64,000 nucleotides of DNA from Trichopria drosophilae (lineage: Eukaryota > Arthropoda > Insecta > Hymenoptera > Diapriidae), in the NCBI GenBank assembly GCA_030407085.1, contig CM059586.1, positions 14,588,001-14,652,000 of the forward strand, read 5' to 3'. Shown piece after piece: positions 11,216 through 23,884 of the stretch; position 1 is the stretch's first letter, and the number at the start of each line of letters is the position of its first letter. The notes beneath the pieces are model-generated. The model had not been told where the DNA came from, did not search any database, and saw nothing but the letters and a program-made list of their open reading frames with translations. Both the position numbers and the translations under genes were made by a program.

Positions 11216-12328
11216 ATCAAAAATGTACTTCGTGCAGTTTTACTGTATATCTTTGTATTTTTCGTTCTTTTCAGTAGACCCTCCCCCCTTCTTTTCTCTA
11301 GAGGCGCTAAGCGCCTTTTGTATGCAATATGATATTTTTCGTGGAAAAAGGAATCCATATTTTATGCCTTTTTATATATCCAGTACCGATCTGTGCCAGA
11401 CTTTTTGGTGGGTTCTTTTAAAAAATTCTTCCACTCACGTTGAATAATCATTTTTTGTAAAATTATGTTTGTTTGACGTACGTGATTTTCACTCGTAAAT
11501 TTTTCGTGAAAATAAACGTTCTACGTTTTTCAAACTTGTGATATGTTATTATTCCATTCTCTGGCCTTCATGCAGAATAAAGTCTACAAATACAGGCGCA
11601 TTTACAGAACTATTAGGTTATTAGTGAGACGGCGGGGGGCGCTAAAAACTTTCCATAATCGCAAAATTATTTGAACGTATATCTGCGTTCGTACGAATGG
11701 AAAGCACGTAATGATTCCACCACGGGCCAAACAGTAGCGAGTCAAAATAACTGCGGCTGCGGCGCGCATGCAACAACACCGTGCCCTCCACCTATAATAC
11801 GGAGGCGAACCTGGGAGCGTCACGACGCCACCGTCGCCGCCACCACGACGACTTATGGCTATAAATCACGCGATTCGTAATTGCCACCGCCGACTTTGCG
11901 CGATTCCACGATCTCGCAGGGTGCACACACGGTGGGACGTAAAGGGGGCGCCAGGGGGCAGGGGCGAATGCCGCGCCGCCGGTGGCTGCACGCGTGGTCG
12001 GAAATCCATAAACATTGATTGCTTCGGTTTCGCGAAAGACGGGGATCGCCAGTACCCAGAAGTAGAAATAACACTGCAATGTTCAGTTGAACGCCAATTT
12101 CGAATTGAGAAGTTCATCAATTTTATTTACAATTGGTTATTGTAAAATATTTTTGTCGCGGACAAATTTCGTCATCGGACAAATTTCTAAAATATAATGT
12201 TTCAAAATTATTCCTCGTTAAACAATTAACATTTATAAAAGGTCCCATCCTTATCAATTTGCGACAGAAAAGAACTCGTGTAACAAAACACTATCGCCCC
12301 GGCATTTTAATTTTGAGACACCAAAGTA
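11216..12328. other. Non-coding DNA with CpG-rich patch
   Basis: The patch 11620-12060 is clearly GC- and CpG-rich. It supports open frames in several frames at once, which is typical of composition and not of a gene. It contains a CTCF-like core (separate entry). I see nothing else in it. Confidence 0.45.
11949..11964 (+). promoter_or_regulatory. CTCF-like core motif
   Basis: CGCCAGGGGGCAGGGG contains CAGGGGGCAG, which fits the YAGRKGGCRS part of the animal CTCF consensus at all ten positions. The upstream CCAS half fits only partly. It lies inside the CpG-rich patch. A motif match alone does not show binding. Confidence 0.3.
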
Positions 12329-13408
12329 CAGTAGTGTCCCGGTATATTTACTAACTCGGTTCCCCTCCCATCTCGATATATTTACCAATAAAATGTAAGG
12401 CTGCTTCTCCTACTCCCCTGAGTCGTAGTATGTTCGTGACGCCACAGTAGACCCATTATGAGGCCCTAGCCCAGCAAGGTGGAAGAAAAAGAGCGGCGTT
12501 ACACTCTGAAATTATTGGACTCAATTACGGAATCCAAGAGAGAGTAATCGTTAAATTTCACTCCTTTAGGCTTCAATTTTACTCTCTTGGAGTCACATTT
12601 GCTCCTTTGGGGTATTTCATGCTAGGTTTGAATCCCTTTACCGCTGTATATAGTGCATCGAAAACTGGTTACTACGTGGCCGACAAATGTGTTTTATTCC
12701 AACTCTCTATAACTTATTCAATTCTGAGAATTTTGAAACGATTAAAAAAAGGAATTGTTCGTTAGAGTTTTTTGCATCTAATGGAGAATGAACAAATTAT
12801 ATATCTCAATAAACAATGAAGTTTTTCAGGGCCTCGAAGCACATGACGCGTTGGTCTTCGGCTACCAAAACTTTAAACATTCATTACTTTTTGACTATTA
12901 GACCAATAAAAATAAAACTTTTCAGAAAATTTGTTCATACCTCTATGAACAACTTTCTTGCTGACAGTTTTCGGATACTTGAAATTTGCTCGATAAACCA
13001 AAAAGCAAGTAAAAGATAGCCAGAAGGTATATTTTGCAGTTGCGTAGAAAAAAATCAATAACTTTATTGTTTATTGAGATATATAATTTGTTATTTGACT
13101 ATTAAATGCGGAAAGCTCTAATAAACAATTTCTTTTCTTATTAGTTTCAAAACCAGCAAGTTGAAATAAATAAGCCGGCTGCGTAGTAACTAGTCCTCTC
13201 TAGACGGCAGTCAGTCTAATTAAGTACAGCCTTTTTCTTTTCCGTATTTATTGACGCCATTAAACTACATTTTCACTCCATTTTCTACTTCTTTGGACTG
13301 AAATTTGAGTCCAATAATTTTAGAGTGTAGGTAAGTATAACGAGATGGATCCGGGAAAATGTGCTGGGACGTAAATATAGCGAGAAGCAATTGTACCGGA
13401 CTCTATGA
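12329..13408. mobile_element. MITE copy B (CAGTAGAGTCCC family), interrupted
   Basis: The left part, 12329-12499, begins CAGTAGTGTCCCGGTATATT. The right part, 13330-13408, ends near CCGGACTCTATG. Together they match the copy at 3970-4231 along its length, including the AGCAAGGTGG and TATAACGAGA blocks. The two parts are separated by an 826-bp foldback element. Without the insert the copy is about 250 bp. It does not code for protein. Confidence 0.75.
12502..13327. mobile_element. 826-bp foldback element nested in MITE copy B
   Basis: The terminal inverted repeats are CACTCTGAAATTATTGGACT on the left and, read from the right end, CACTCTAAAATTATTGGACT. A TA lies on both sides (12500-12501 and 13328-13329). 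Nearly the whole element is an imperfect palindrome. Further arm pairs include CTGGTTACTACGTGGCC with CTAGTTACTACGCAGCC, and a near-perfect pair around 12792-12825 and 13057-13092 (ACAAATTATATATCTCAATA). The centre lies close to GTTCATACCTCTATGAAC, at about 12930-12950. No transposase frame is present. TA duplication suggests mobilisation by a Tc1/mariner-type transposase (inference). Confidence 0.85.
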
Positions 13409-15485
13409 GCTAAATGCTGAGATTCTTAGTCTGTTGACGCTCAACAATTTTGTCTTGTGTGATATTTTGTTAGTTATTTAGCAAAATGAGATTGGCCAAA
13501 AGAGTCGGCATTTTTTTCATTTATGCAATTATAACCAAACAAATATTTATCAACATAGATAAAAATTTCATAAAGATGAATTGGAAGAATTCGAAAAACC
13601 TTTAAAATGGGTACTCACTCAACGAAATGACTTTAAAAGCAGTCAAAAAGTTATTGCAACAATTCACCACTCAAATTGTATATCTCAGATCCAAATTTGG
13701 TACCAAACTTTTTCGCTGAAAATTTCATATAGTATCTGAACCTGAAATATTTTGGACGCCGCCAAGGGTTTGGACACCGCCAAGTGTTTGGACACCATGT
13801 ATTAGGATCTGACATTTGGCGCTGTTGTCGATAATTTCACAACCGCAATTTTGTTAGATTAAAGGTGACGTTGAAGTTGAATGCTGCCTTTGAAAAAGAA
13901 ATTTGTTTTCTTACAATTGAAAATAATTTATCTGATATAACCCTCTATTAAATTCCAGAATTTAAAATAAAATGCATAGGAATTTTACTTGTTATAATTA
14001 ACATGTACATTATTTTAAAAATGTAAAACTTATATATGCGTGATATTACTTCACCAATCGACGTTCTCCTGGCAAATCGACCATCGCAGATTATGTGCCA
14101 TAGGAGGGCTGATGTAATCTTTCTATAATCACTGTGTAAACGTTCCTGATAAGTGGGTATATAACGACAGAAAACAATTTTCTCGCCATTGCAAGCTTAA
14201 AGAAAGATATAAAAATGTTGAAATATTAACACATTATCATAAAATGATAGTCATAGTGCATAATTTTTGCTCACAAAGTGTTTACATTAATTATTTTTCA
14301 TTCTCTTCATATTTTGTTATTAATAGTAATATTGAACAGAGATGAGATTTAATACTACTTCTATTTACGATACATATATTATTTTCTAAAGGAAATTAAT
14401 AATTTTGATATATTATAATTATATAACGTCTCGGTTTATCTTTATACGTTTGCATTCGTAAACAAACTGTAAATAAATAAATAAAACAAAGTCACTGAAA
14501 CTTAAATGGGTCTTTTCGCATTTTCTGCCCAAAGTAACCAGAATTCCGGTTAATTTAAAAATAAATATTCTTAAAAGCACTTTAGTAAACTTTTATTTTT
14601 TATTACAATTTATTACATTCTATTTTCAATGTTCTTCAATGAATGGCGATGACGATAGATGTCTCTGATGTCTGTTTGTTTCGTGCAATACAAAGCATAA
14701 AATACGATATCTTATACATGCACACGTTTCGTCAAACATTACACATGTTATACGGACTGAGAAACCAAACATGTTTGTTATGTATATTATACATACGTAT
14801 GTATACGAAAAATAATTGTATTGTCCTTAAATAATCTCGGTCGATGAATTCATCAGAAACCTTTTCTTTTATAAGGCCTCATTAACTTTTTTTTTAATTA
14901 ATACGTGTTTTTAAATAAAATAAATTAAATGTTTTTTCTTTCTTCGTGTATGGCATGATCTTTTAATCATTTTTGTCAGATGAAAAAACTGGAGAAATTT
15001 CAAAAAGAAAAAAATGAATTTTCCAACAAATTCCTTGAAAAATTCACCCTCAGGTAATGAATCTTAAGTAATTTTCGAAAAGTAGACCTTTCCCCCTTGG
15101 AAATCGTTCTGGTCTCCTTCGGCTGTGCTTTTCCCCAAATTGTCGCTTCGTACCCCACGGCAGTAGTAGAGGAGGACCATTCCCATTAAACGCATTCGCC
15201 TCTTGCTCTATATGGCCTCTCTGGGTAATTACAGATATATGGAGCCTTGTTCGCGGTTCCGAAGCGTAGCACACTCGATGAAATGAGTTGGAATTGACCA
15301 GCAAACTACAATAGCTCCAAGAGCTGGTCACTTATTAGACCGTTCGCGCGCAAAACCCTACGTCCGAATCAGGAAGTGAAAATGTCCAAGTAATGCCATT
15401 AACGGCAAGGCATCTTTAAATCGAATCGATGCATTGAAAGTCGTCTATTTATATTTTTTTTTTTTAAATGGACAATTAAAACTCA
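13409..15485. other. AT-rich non-coding DNA with a short 18-bp tandem repeat
   Basis: No gene recognised. At 13751-13798 an 18-bp unit, TTTGGACACCGCCAAGTG (first copy TTTGGACGCCGCCAAGGG), is repeated about 2.6 times. The rest is AT-rich. The short frames at 14643-14834 (+) and 15050-15331 (-) show no motif. Confidence 0.5.
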
Positions 15486-15489
15486 TTAT

Positions 15490-15765
15490 TTGGGTGCGGG
15501 TCGCAAAACCGATAAACCAAAAAGCCGACATACCGAAAAAACGACAATTATAAAGCCGACAACCGAAAGGCCGACAGTCAAAAAGTCGATACATAAAAAA
15601 ATCGACGAATCGACAAGCGGGTAGTCATTTTTTGAAGTGTTGGTTTTTTGACCTGTCATGCTTTTTTTGTCAGTTTTTCGACCCGCACCCCTGTCTGCTT
15701 GTCCATGTGTCGATTTTTTTATGTGTCAGTTTTTTGACTGTCGGGATTTGTCGGTTTTTCGAGAC
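15490..15765. repeat. Foldback repeat built from GTCGGTTTTTCGG-type words
   Basis: The left half is full of CCGACA and CCGATAAACC words. The right half carries their reverse complements, such as TTTTTCGACCCGCACC and TCGGTTTTTCG. The clearest arm pair is CCGACAGTCAAAAAGTCGAT near 15571 with ACTGTCGGG near 15737, together with CATAAAAAAATCGAC and its reverse complement. GGGTGCGGGTCG occurs at 15490 and inverted near 15678. It is non-coding, and its class is unknown. Confidence 0.6.
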
Positions 15766-16019
15766 TAATTTTTATGATTTTTTTTTCGTTTACCTGGATA
15801 ACCGGTGAATCCGTGATGAAACCATTTCATCCGCCATTTTGAATCTATAAATCTTTATATTTCACCATTTTTGTTTAGTTTACGTATTTTAATATGTTTT
15901 TTCTTTTCTTGTTCGGAATGTCAATAATACTTTCAACGACGTCGTTGAAACCTGCAAACTCTACGAGTCCCACAATTTCAATGTAAACAAACGGTCTTGT
16001 CTCGTTTGGCAGATGTGCT

Positions 16020-16079
16020 CCGCTGATAAGGTAGAAATTTACGCTAAAAAATTCCTAATTATTCCTACCTTGTCAGCGG
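16020..16079. repeat. Hairpin with 14-bp arms
   Basis: CCGCTGATAAGGTA and TACCTTGTCAGCGG are inverted, with one mismatched position, around a 32-nt AT-rich loop. It may be a small MITE remnant. I see no sign of a structured RNA gene. Confidence 0.5.
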
Positions 16080-16157
16080 ACTGCTTTAGGACCCCGTTAA
16101 TGCTATTTATTACATCTTGAACTTGTAGAGCGCACATATACGTTGAAATAAGCCTTG

Positions 16158-16504
16158 GTTATGAAAACAAGGTCGAGGTTTGTTTATTTCAAAATGTTTG
16201 TATCAAATTATTAGGGCACAATGAACAAGAAATATATATGTAAACAAGATATTTTCCATGTGGTCAATTCCAATTTTTTTATGGTTTAGTTTCAGCTTTA
16301 TCGGAAATTTTACATACCGTCAATTTTGGTTTTACAGTGACTCAAAATGTGCTAAAAAAGCAATTTTTATATATAAGCCTTGATGTTTACGGAACTGACC
16401 GTATGTATAATTTTTTGTTTACTCTTTTCTTACTCATTATGACCTAAATATTCAATAAATATAAGAATTATGAAATAAACAAACCTCGACTTCATTTTGT
16501 AACA
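16158..16504. mobile_element. Foldback element with GTCGAGGTTTGTTTATTTCA arms
   Basis: GTCGAGGTTTGTTTATTTCA at 16172-16191 is exactly inverted at 16471-16490. Pairing continues outward with substitutions (GTTATGAAAACAAG against GTTACAAAATGAA) and inward (TAGGGCACAATGAACAAGAA against TAGGTCATAATGAGTAAGAA). The total is about 347 bp with no coding capacity. The class is unknown, and I could not define a target-site duplication. Confidence 0.7.
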
Positions 16505-19500
16505 CAGTGTAATTTGTAGCTTGCGCGAAGAAAAATACAAATCAGCGACATCTACCGTATCATCGTGGAAACGTATATTATAGTAACAACGACGTTATTT
16601 TTACAAGAATAATTTATTTTTTCAAGTGCTGTTTAGTTCTAAGTAAATAGAAAGAGACATTAAGTAGTAAATAGTAGTATTTTTCTTGGGATTTATATAT
16701 TATTCCTTGTCGTGCTAGTTCCGCCATGTTAAAAATCGATTATAACTCACTCTTTATGAAGCAAAGTCAGTCAGAATTCTATAGAGTTTTTCAATAGAGT
16801 GCCTCAATTTTCACTCCATAAAGGATGAATTTTTACTTAAAAAAATTTAAACAATTCTTAAAGGTGAAAATGCACCTGGAGCCTCAGTCGTTTCAGGGTT
16901 TCAGGCACCAGGTTTTCGCTTTCGCGTGTGTCTCACACATGCACATTTACGACTCACGGCCATTCGCTCACGCCTGCCTTCGCTATCGTATCAACATCGC
17001 ACTTCATATCCCTCCAGTGTTTCCGAGCGTCTCGATCCGTTACCGTTTCCTTCCTCGCGTAAATTCAGCTCTGCTAATTTGTAATTTACAAAACGCACCT
17101 TCGACGTTACTTAAATATGCAGTTAACTCGACACGAATTGCCCTCGGACGACTCCCGGCCCGATTAAATTCCTCGGATAATTAATATGAAGCGTTTGCGA
17201 ATTAAATTACGATAAATAATATGTATCTTTAATAGTAAGTACGCAAACATACCTAAAATACTTGTTGTTTCATAGTACAAGTTTATATGTAATGAATATT
17301 TATTGTCGCTTATAATTACAATGGTATGGCATGTAAAAAGTTACAATTTTATTTTTTAATGTACGCAAATAGAATTTAGGAAATATGTTGAAAATCAAAA
17401 TGGGTCATCCACAAAATTTGAAGAAACTGTTGCCTGAGCGATATTTTTATATTGTTTAATTAGTAAATTGTAAATAAATAATTTTTCCATTTCATCAACA
17501 TATTATTCAGTACGACATAGAAAATAGTACTGGCAATCAGTATTGCAGGCAAACACTTTTAACACCGAATATAGTACTAGCTACCAGTACTAAATCAGTA
17601 TGCACCGGCGCCATTTTGTATACCAAATAACATTTTATTTTCAATGCTTAATATATCTCATTAAATTATGTCAAATGCTGTAATTATTTCATTACTTTCA
17701 ACTTTATGAATATATAATACTATTGTAGAACATTTTCATACATTAAATAAATATAAATTTTTTATAGAGAATTCCGACCAATCTCATAAAATGTTATACA
17801 TTTTTCCAGTAGTTAAATATGTAAATACCACCTCAAATTATTTGTAGTTTACATTCGAATGTTTTTCTCGACATCTTCATACATAATTAAATATTTTTAA
17901 TCTCTGTTCGACAGCTTGAGTTATTGCTGTTTTTCTGAACAGTCAAGTACACGCTATTTTATTCAAGAATAAATATCACGAAGTACATTGTGAATATTTC
18001 TGAAGCAACATTAAAATAACATATGAATAGATTCGACGAACGTTTTCGTAATTTGAAAATAAAAATATTTAACGACTTTAAATAGTTACGTAAATTAGAT
18101 ACTCGTACAACAAAATAGAAAAGAATTCAGATTGATTTCCCCCACTGTTTTCTCAAATAGTATGATATATCATTTATAAAAAGGCAATACATAAAACTTC
18201 ACTAAAATAAGCTAAATACTCAAAATTTTCACAAATCGAGGTTAAGAATGCAAGGTTAATATAAAGGAAAATAATGATTACCGCTCCTTTGCTCGTTTGC
18301 GCAACTTGCAGACAATTTGGGGGGTCGTCGGAGCGGAAGATTTATTTACTGTCAGGATAACGATTTTTTAAATGTTATTATTTTAGGATGACACGAAATC
18401 TGCAAATCAACACCAAGCATTTTAAACACATCCACTTCATAGTGGCTACCTTAATGAATCATGTTAGCGTCGGCTTTTGCTGTTTACAATGTCCTCCACA
18501 CTATGTACCTAACTCACAAGACAAACTGCATAGAAAAACATCCATATACCAGCAACTATAGTAGCATAATACTGTGATTAACATGATTATTACGATAGGA
18601 TAGGATAATAATTTATGAAAAATATTGTTCATTACCTAAATAGTTGGACAGACTTAGTTCAACTCCTTAAATTGTCAAGGATACTATGTACCAAGTAAAA
18701 TAAAGAAAAAAATACTATCTCCATCATATTTTACTATTTAGATAGGAGTTCTAACTATTTCCTTTGTCAGGATATTACATAAATTATTCCAATAATTAAG
18801 AGATAATCATTATTCAGGAAATCCTACATTGCAGTGTTCTTCACAGCAAGTCTCCATTAGTTAAAACGTAGAAAATAATGGAATTTCTTGCTTTGAAATT
18901 TAGTTAGCATCATATTTTATTTATATTATGGATCAATTAATTTTTGACTGATTGCGCAGAACGGTTGGCAAGAAAACCATCGATAACTCCGAGATTTCGA
19001 AAAATAATTTTCTATCGAAATGCTCGAACACGGTAAATCGGAAAGGAAATCAGTCATTTGCGAATGGCTTTGATCTCCTACCGATCTCCGCGCATGTGGA
19101 GGATCTCGATGATGTCAGCATTTCGTAATCCAAGCCGGCTGCAAGATTCTCGATCGGCGACCTTCCCCCGTTCCACCTATCGATCCCCACAGCGTGGAAT
19201 AACCGTTCCTCGTGAAAGGTTTGCTTATATATATAGGCACCTGAATCGACAGACTCTGCACCAGAATTTCGAATTCCGGAATCACGAAATTTGGCGAGAA
19301 CGAATGCTAATCGACTTTCGCGGCACGATTTGTGAGAATAGGTTCTTCCAGTAAAGGATTCGTAATGCTTTAAATAGAGCGACTGACAAATATCGATCCG
19401 TCTTCGAAGGATAGTCGAATACCGCCTTCAGACCATTGTACATGAATATTATTTCAATGATGCCGATATTAATATTTCCGACTGCACATGAAAAATGTCG

Positions 19501-22500
19501 GAAAATCAAAAAAAGGACAGGGAAAAGCTTCGACTCAAACACGGAAAGAATTAGTTGGGATTTCTCACGGTTTGCATAGCTACAGCGAAAGAGGTGACGT
19601 ATAAAACACCCTATAAGTTCCGCAGTGGCGATTATTCCTTGTGAATCGAATGGAGGATGAAATTCCCGTGACCTTAAGAACCTCGCCATATAGGTTCAGC
19701 TTTACAAGTGCGTTCCTCGCCAAGGTCTGAGCAGAACCGTTTCTCGGGATGCGGTGAATCGTCCAGATTCATCTGATGTTTCTGCGAGCCTTCAGTTCTG
19801 TTTATAGTGGAATAATTTGTAATTGAAAATGTTGGATTAGAATTTTAACTCTAGTCTACCTCTATTGCCACAATTCATTAATAAAAATTTTTTGAAAAGT
19901 TCTATTTATATATTCTCTAACAATGATTTGATGATGGTCTTGACCATGTCATTTAATAGATTTGAACAACAAAATAGGTGGGCTTAGAGCTCAAACACAT
20001 CCAAGGTCATTAAAGAGCAGTCTGTGTGAAGTGGGTAGGTTGCCACATATTAAACGTAACAGTTTTTGACGATCATAAACTGATTCCTGGTCATTCCAAG
20101 TAACGGACTTTTTCTACCTGTTAAACAAAACATCAAAGAAATTTACCTAGAAATAAGATGAACTTATTTAATTACATAATTTAGTTCTGCGCAATGAACA
20201 TTTTAGGTAGCCTTCAGTATTTCGTGAGAGCTCCCAACGTAACCATTGCAATGTCTCCATAACTATTAGCAAAATACTCACTCCCACCAATTTCGACCTA
20301 TCTGTTCATCGATCCATGACTGTGCTTCGCAACTATTTTTAAAGTTGACTTGGTGAAAAATGTTGTCGAAAACAAAACAAGTCTCTTTGCGAGTAGAAAA
20401 CTCATCGAGTGAGGCTGGATATAATTTGCCCTTGGTACCGTGGGTGGCTGTTCGGCTCATTCCACAGTTCGTTCCGGCGTGCAGGATTGGTCGGACGTCC
20501 GACAGGTGACGGATGACGAGGCGGCCTTTCGGTATTCCCCCTTTTACGCCCATTCGCATAGCGAACGAACTCACGCCGTTCTCTTTCTAGTCGAAACTCC
20601 AGTGTCCATTATTTCCCTGCTACAAAGGCTTGAGAGCGCGAATCCCGCAGAGGGATGGGAGGACATAACGGGATTATTAACCGAAATGGATGCATAACTC
20701 ATGCCCTCATCTTTTTTTCCGCCCAAGGGCTTTCTTCCTTCATTTTTCAAGGCTTCTCTCGAGCGAAGATGCATTTGGTTTATCCGAAACTAATCGCGAT
20801 ATCGACCGAAGTGAAGAACAAAATCATTTATCGAGGTCTATGATCATTGCACGCGTTGTGAAGATTTGTGTTCTTGACTTTGCTGTCATTAGATCATATA
20901 ATGGAAGTTTGGAAAGTTGGATGATTTGACCAACTACAAATACTGATTCCATATCTTTAGTGGAGATTTATAAAAGGAAATATCCAAAGACTAAGTTTAG
21001 TGGATATCAGTTTTGAGTATAAGCATCATGTTTTTAGTAACACGACCCTGATGTTATTGTCTTCTTGCCTATGCGGTTGGCTTTATGAACATTTCATAGG
21101 TCATACGAAAGTCATGGGACTTAAAATTTAGTAAGGCCCCGAGCGGAAGGATGACCGGAACTTTAGTCTATCGAGATTCCCTTCAGCAGTACATGAATCC
21201 TCCTGAAGAACTGTTTGTGCCATATCACTAGGATCCAATGAACTGTTCATCACTATTAGCCAGCTAACCTCTTGTTAGAAAGCGACTCCTTTAGGCCACT
21301 TAATCGCGACCGAGTGGCCTGTCTAAATGATAAAATGGCAGATATCGAAAGTAGGAAAGGTGGAAAACCATAAAAAGTTCCATTTTTTACTATTTCATGA
21401 GTAAAGCTGTTATTTAGATCACAAACATACATTTTATTTAATAGATAGGGTACAGTATATCATGCGGTTAACGTTCATAACGGCAGGTCAGAAGATAAAG
21501 GATTGCAGTCCGAGTGTAATTCACGGTTTCGGTGCACCCTACGTTAAACATATAAACATTTATCAAAGTGAATACGCAAACCGTGGCAGAAAGCTCATAC
21601 TGCACCACCTGACAAATCGTTTCGTCGCTTAAAAAAATTGTGGAAATGAAATATTTCACAGCCGTCTTCATAGCCTACGTTACGAAAAGAACGCTGAAAA
21701 GTTCCTGGCGTTTAAACGGGCCGTCCTAGCGTCTGGAGGCTATCGTGGTCGAGAAATCTGGAAGGCATCCTCGTAGCACAAAAGGTAGAAAAAGAAGAAT
21801 CGCGTTAATGCCGCACGAGATTCGTACAGATCTAGCACCATCTCGAGGTACACTTGTCTCGGCGCTTATCCAAACGATCTCGCGAATTAAACTGACTCTC
21901 GCAACGAGATCAAGACGAGATTAAATCGCGCGCGTTCGAGATTTTTGGAAATGCGAAGAACGCCAGTAATGGAAGGAAGGAAGAGGTCTATTTACCATCT
22001 CGCCCGCAGCTTCGAGATAAGATCGTCCATTACAGTTACGCGGGCTAATTGGGGGCCCGCGCCCTCGGCAAGTCGCATGGAAGGATTCACACGCATGTTG
22101 GAGCTGAGTGGTCGCCATTAAGATCGCAGGATGTTATAATCTTTGGATTTTCTTTTAAGATCTAATTTCTGAAATCGTTTGATTTGACAAGATTGATCGA
22201 ATTTGGATTTTTATCAGTCCATTAATATATTCTTCCTGCACCTACCGGATGTTACCAATATATGTCCCGAGAAAAATAAGCAGTAATGTGTACAAGAAGA
22301 ACTCCTTCGATCCTTTTGCACTCGATCTCTCTCGTCACATCCTTGGATGATGCTGGGTATGAGTTACAGCCGCCCCGAAGAATATTACTACCTGTCCAAA
22401 GTCGCCGGAGAGTAGGCATTATTTATTCGCTGCTGCCGTAATCGTTTGGCCGTCAACTGATCTTAGTTTCTTCGAAGTCGAAAATTTGTTCTCGTTATAC

Positions 22501-23800
22501 TTCTGGTTCAGCTGCTAAGGAATAGAAGTTTATAAATTTGATTCGCCTTAATACCTATTACATTTAAGAGTTTCGCACGATTGAAGTTATAGAATTTTTT
22601 ATGTGCTTTTTCAAATTTAGGTAATTAAAAGGAACCAACGATTGATAAAGTCTCTAATGTTTCCCACCAGTTTTATTCGCAATTAATTTAGTTCTTTTAT
22701 GTACACGATAACCTATAAACAAGAAACCTAAATATGAAACACCGAGGTAGTTCAATCATAACGTATGAAACTCATAATGTGACAACATCGTAAACATTAA
22801 ATTCAAACTCGTGGTAGTTGGAATATAAGCTTCGCAAACCGCATTTACCAGCCGTCAAATTTTTATTCTTCATTAATTGATTTAAATTCCACGCGACGCG
22901 TAAAAATATCAATCGCAGAAACGCGCGCTTCTTGGGTGCTGAAGATAACGAGCAATATCGACGGGGACGTTAATCGACTGTGTTTCGATCGTCGTTTTTG
23001 GCCTCGGGGATGGAGAAGAAGATACTGGGTGCGGAACTTGGTCGAAGAATCGAGAGTTGACTTCTTCCTGCTGTGAATATTACTGGACGAGTTACGTGGC
23101 TCGAGGCCGCCTAATCGTTATTCCTTCCTTGGTCAGCTTCTGCTTTATAAAAATATATGCATATGTGTACTATCACATAGTTAGGATATGATGGTATTCG
23201 CACCTTGCTAATTTGATGCTATTTGAGGACCTCCCGTGCGAGGAACTCTGCAAATTTTCAGTTCTGTAATTTATATTTTGCATGACAAAATTGCACATAG
23301 AGAACAAAAAGTCCTGAGGAGATTGTCCAAAACATTCCAAATCAGAATAAGGCATCACCGACTCAATGCAGAGCCCTTCTTGAACTATCATTCTAGGTCA
23401 GCAGTTTTTTCTTTATTAGTTTATTGCGAACATCGAACCATTGAAAGTTAACCTAACCATTAAGTGTATTTAGATGTAAGAAAATAACAAAACCATGAAA
23501 AAGTGTGTGAGTGTGCGTGTTAGTGAAATTTGTAAATAAATAAAAACCCATTTTTTTATCCTGTTCGGGATGTTCTGAGAAGGTAAAAATGTGTCTTAAA
23601 GAAGATAACATAGAGGACATTCGGACGTCCCTCAGCAATTCCTGAGGACATGCTAGAACGGACGAAGGATGTCCTTAGAACGGGACTTACCATCATTATT
23701 ATAATTTTTAAACATCATTTTCAATGCTTTCCTTTCACAAATTTTACGAGTTATCATCCACTCACTTGTCTCATTAATTTTTTAAAACGAATACATGAGT
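16505..23800. other. Non-coding DNA with scattered GC-richer patches
   Basis: No gene recognised in about 7.3 kb. GC-richer patches lie at about 16880-17180, 19020-19350, 20420-20690, 21700-22120 and 22900-23110. Open frames there (for example 16825-17184, 19282-19689 and 20440-20697) have no family motif or supporting splice pattern. A perfect 14-bp palindrome, GTCGGACGTCCGAC, lies at 20490-20503. The remainder is AT-rich. Confidence 0.45.
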
Positions 23801-23811
23801 ATAATAAAGTA

Positions 23812-23884
23812 TACTAACTTAATCATAATTTTTGTTTCAGGTAAGTCCGAGACCCATTTCTCAATTTTCAACAAATTCGTAAGT
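23812..23884 (+). promoter_or_regulatory. Candidate recursive splice site (ratchet point) with short RS-exon
   Basis: An ideal branch-point word TACTAAC (23812-23818) is followed by a T-rich tract ending TTTTTGTTTCAG at 23840. A perfect donor GTAAGT follows immediately (23841-23846). Juxtaposed acceptor and donor, CAG|GTAAGT, is the signature of recursive splice sites in long insect introns. A second donor, TTC|GTAAGT, lies 38 nt downstream at 23879. It would define the short recursive-splicing exon expected under exon definition. This implies that the window, or at least this part, lies in a long intron of a plus-strand gene. RNA evidence is lacking. Confidence 0.55.

Noticed and set aside
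13328..13336. TAGGTAAGT as a splice donor
   Set aside because: Created at the junction of the nested element with its host MITE. No exon lies upstream.
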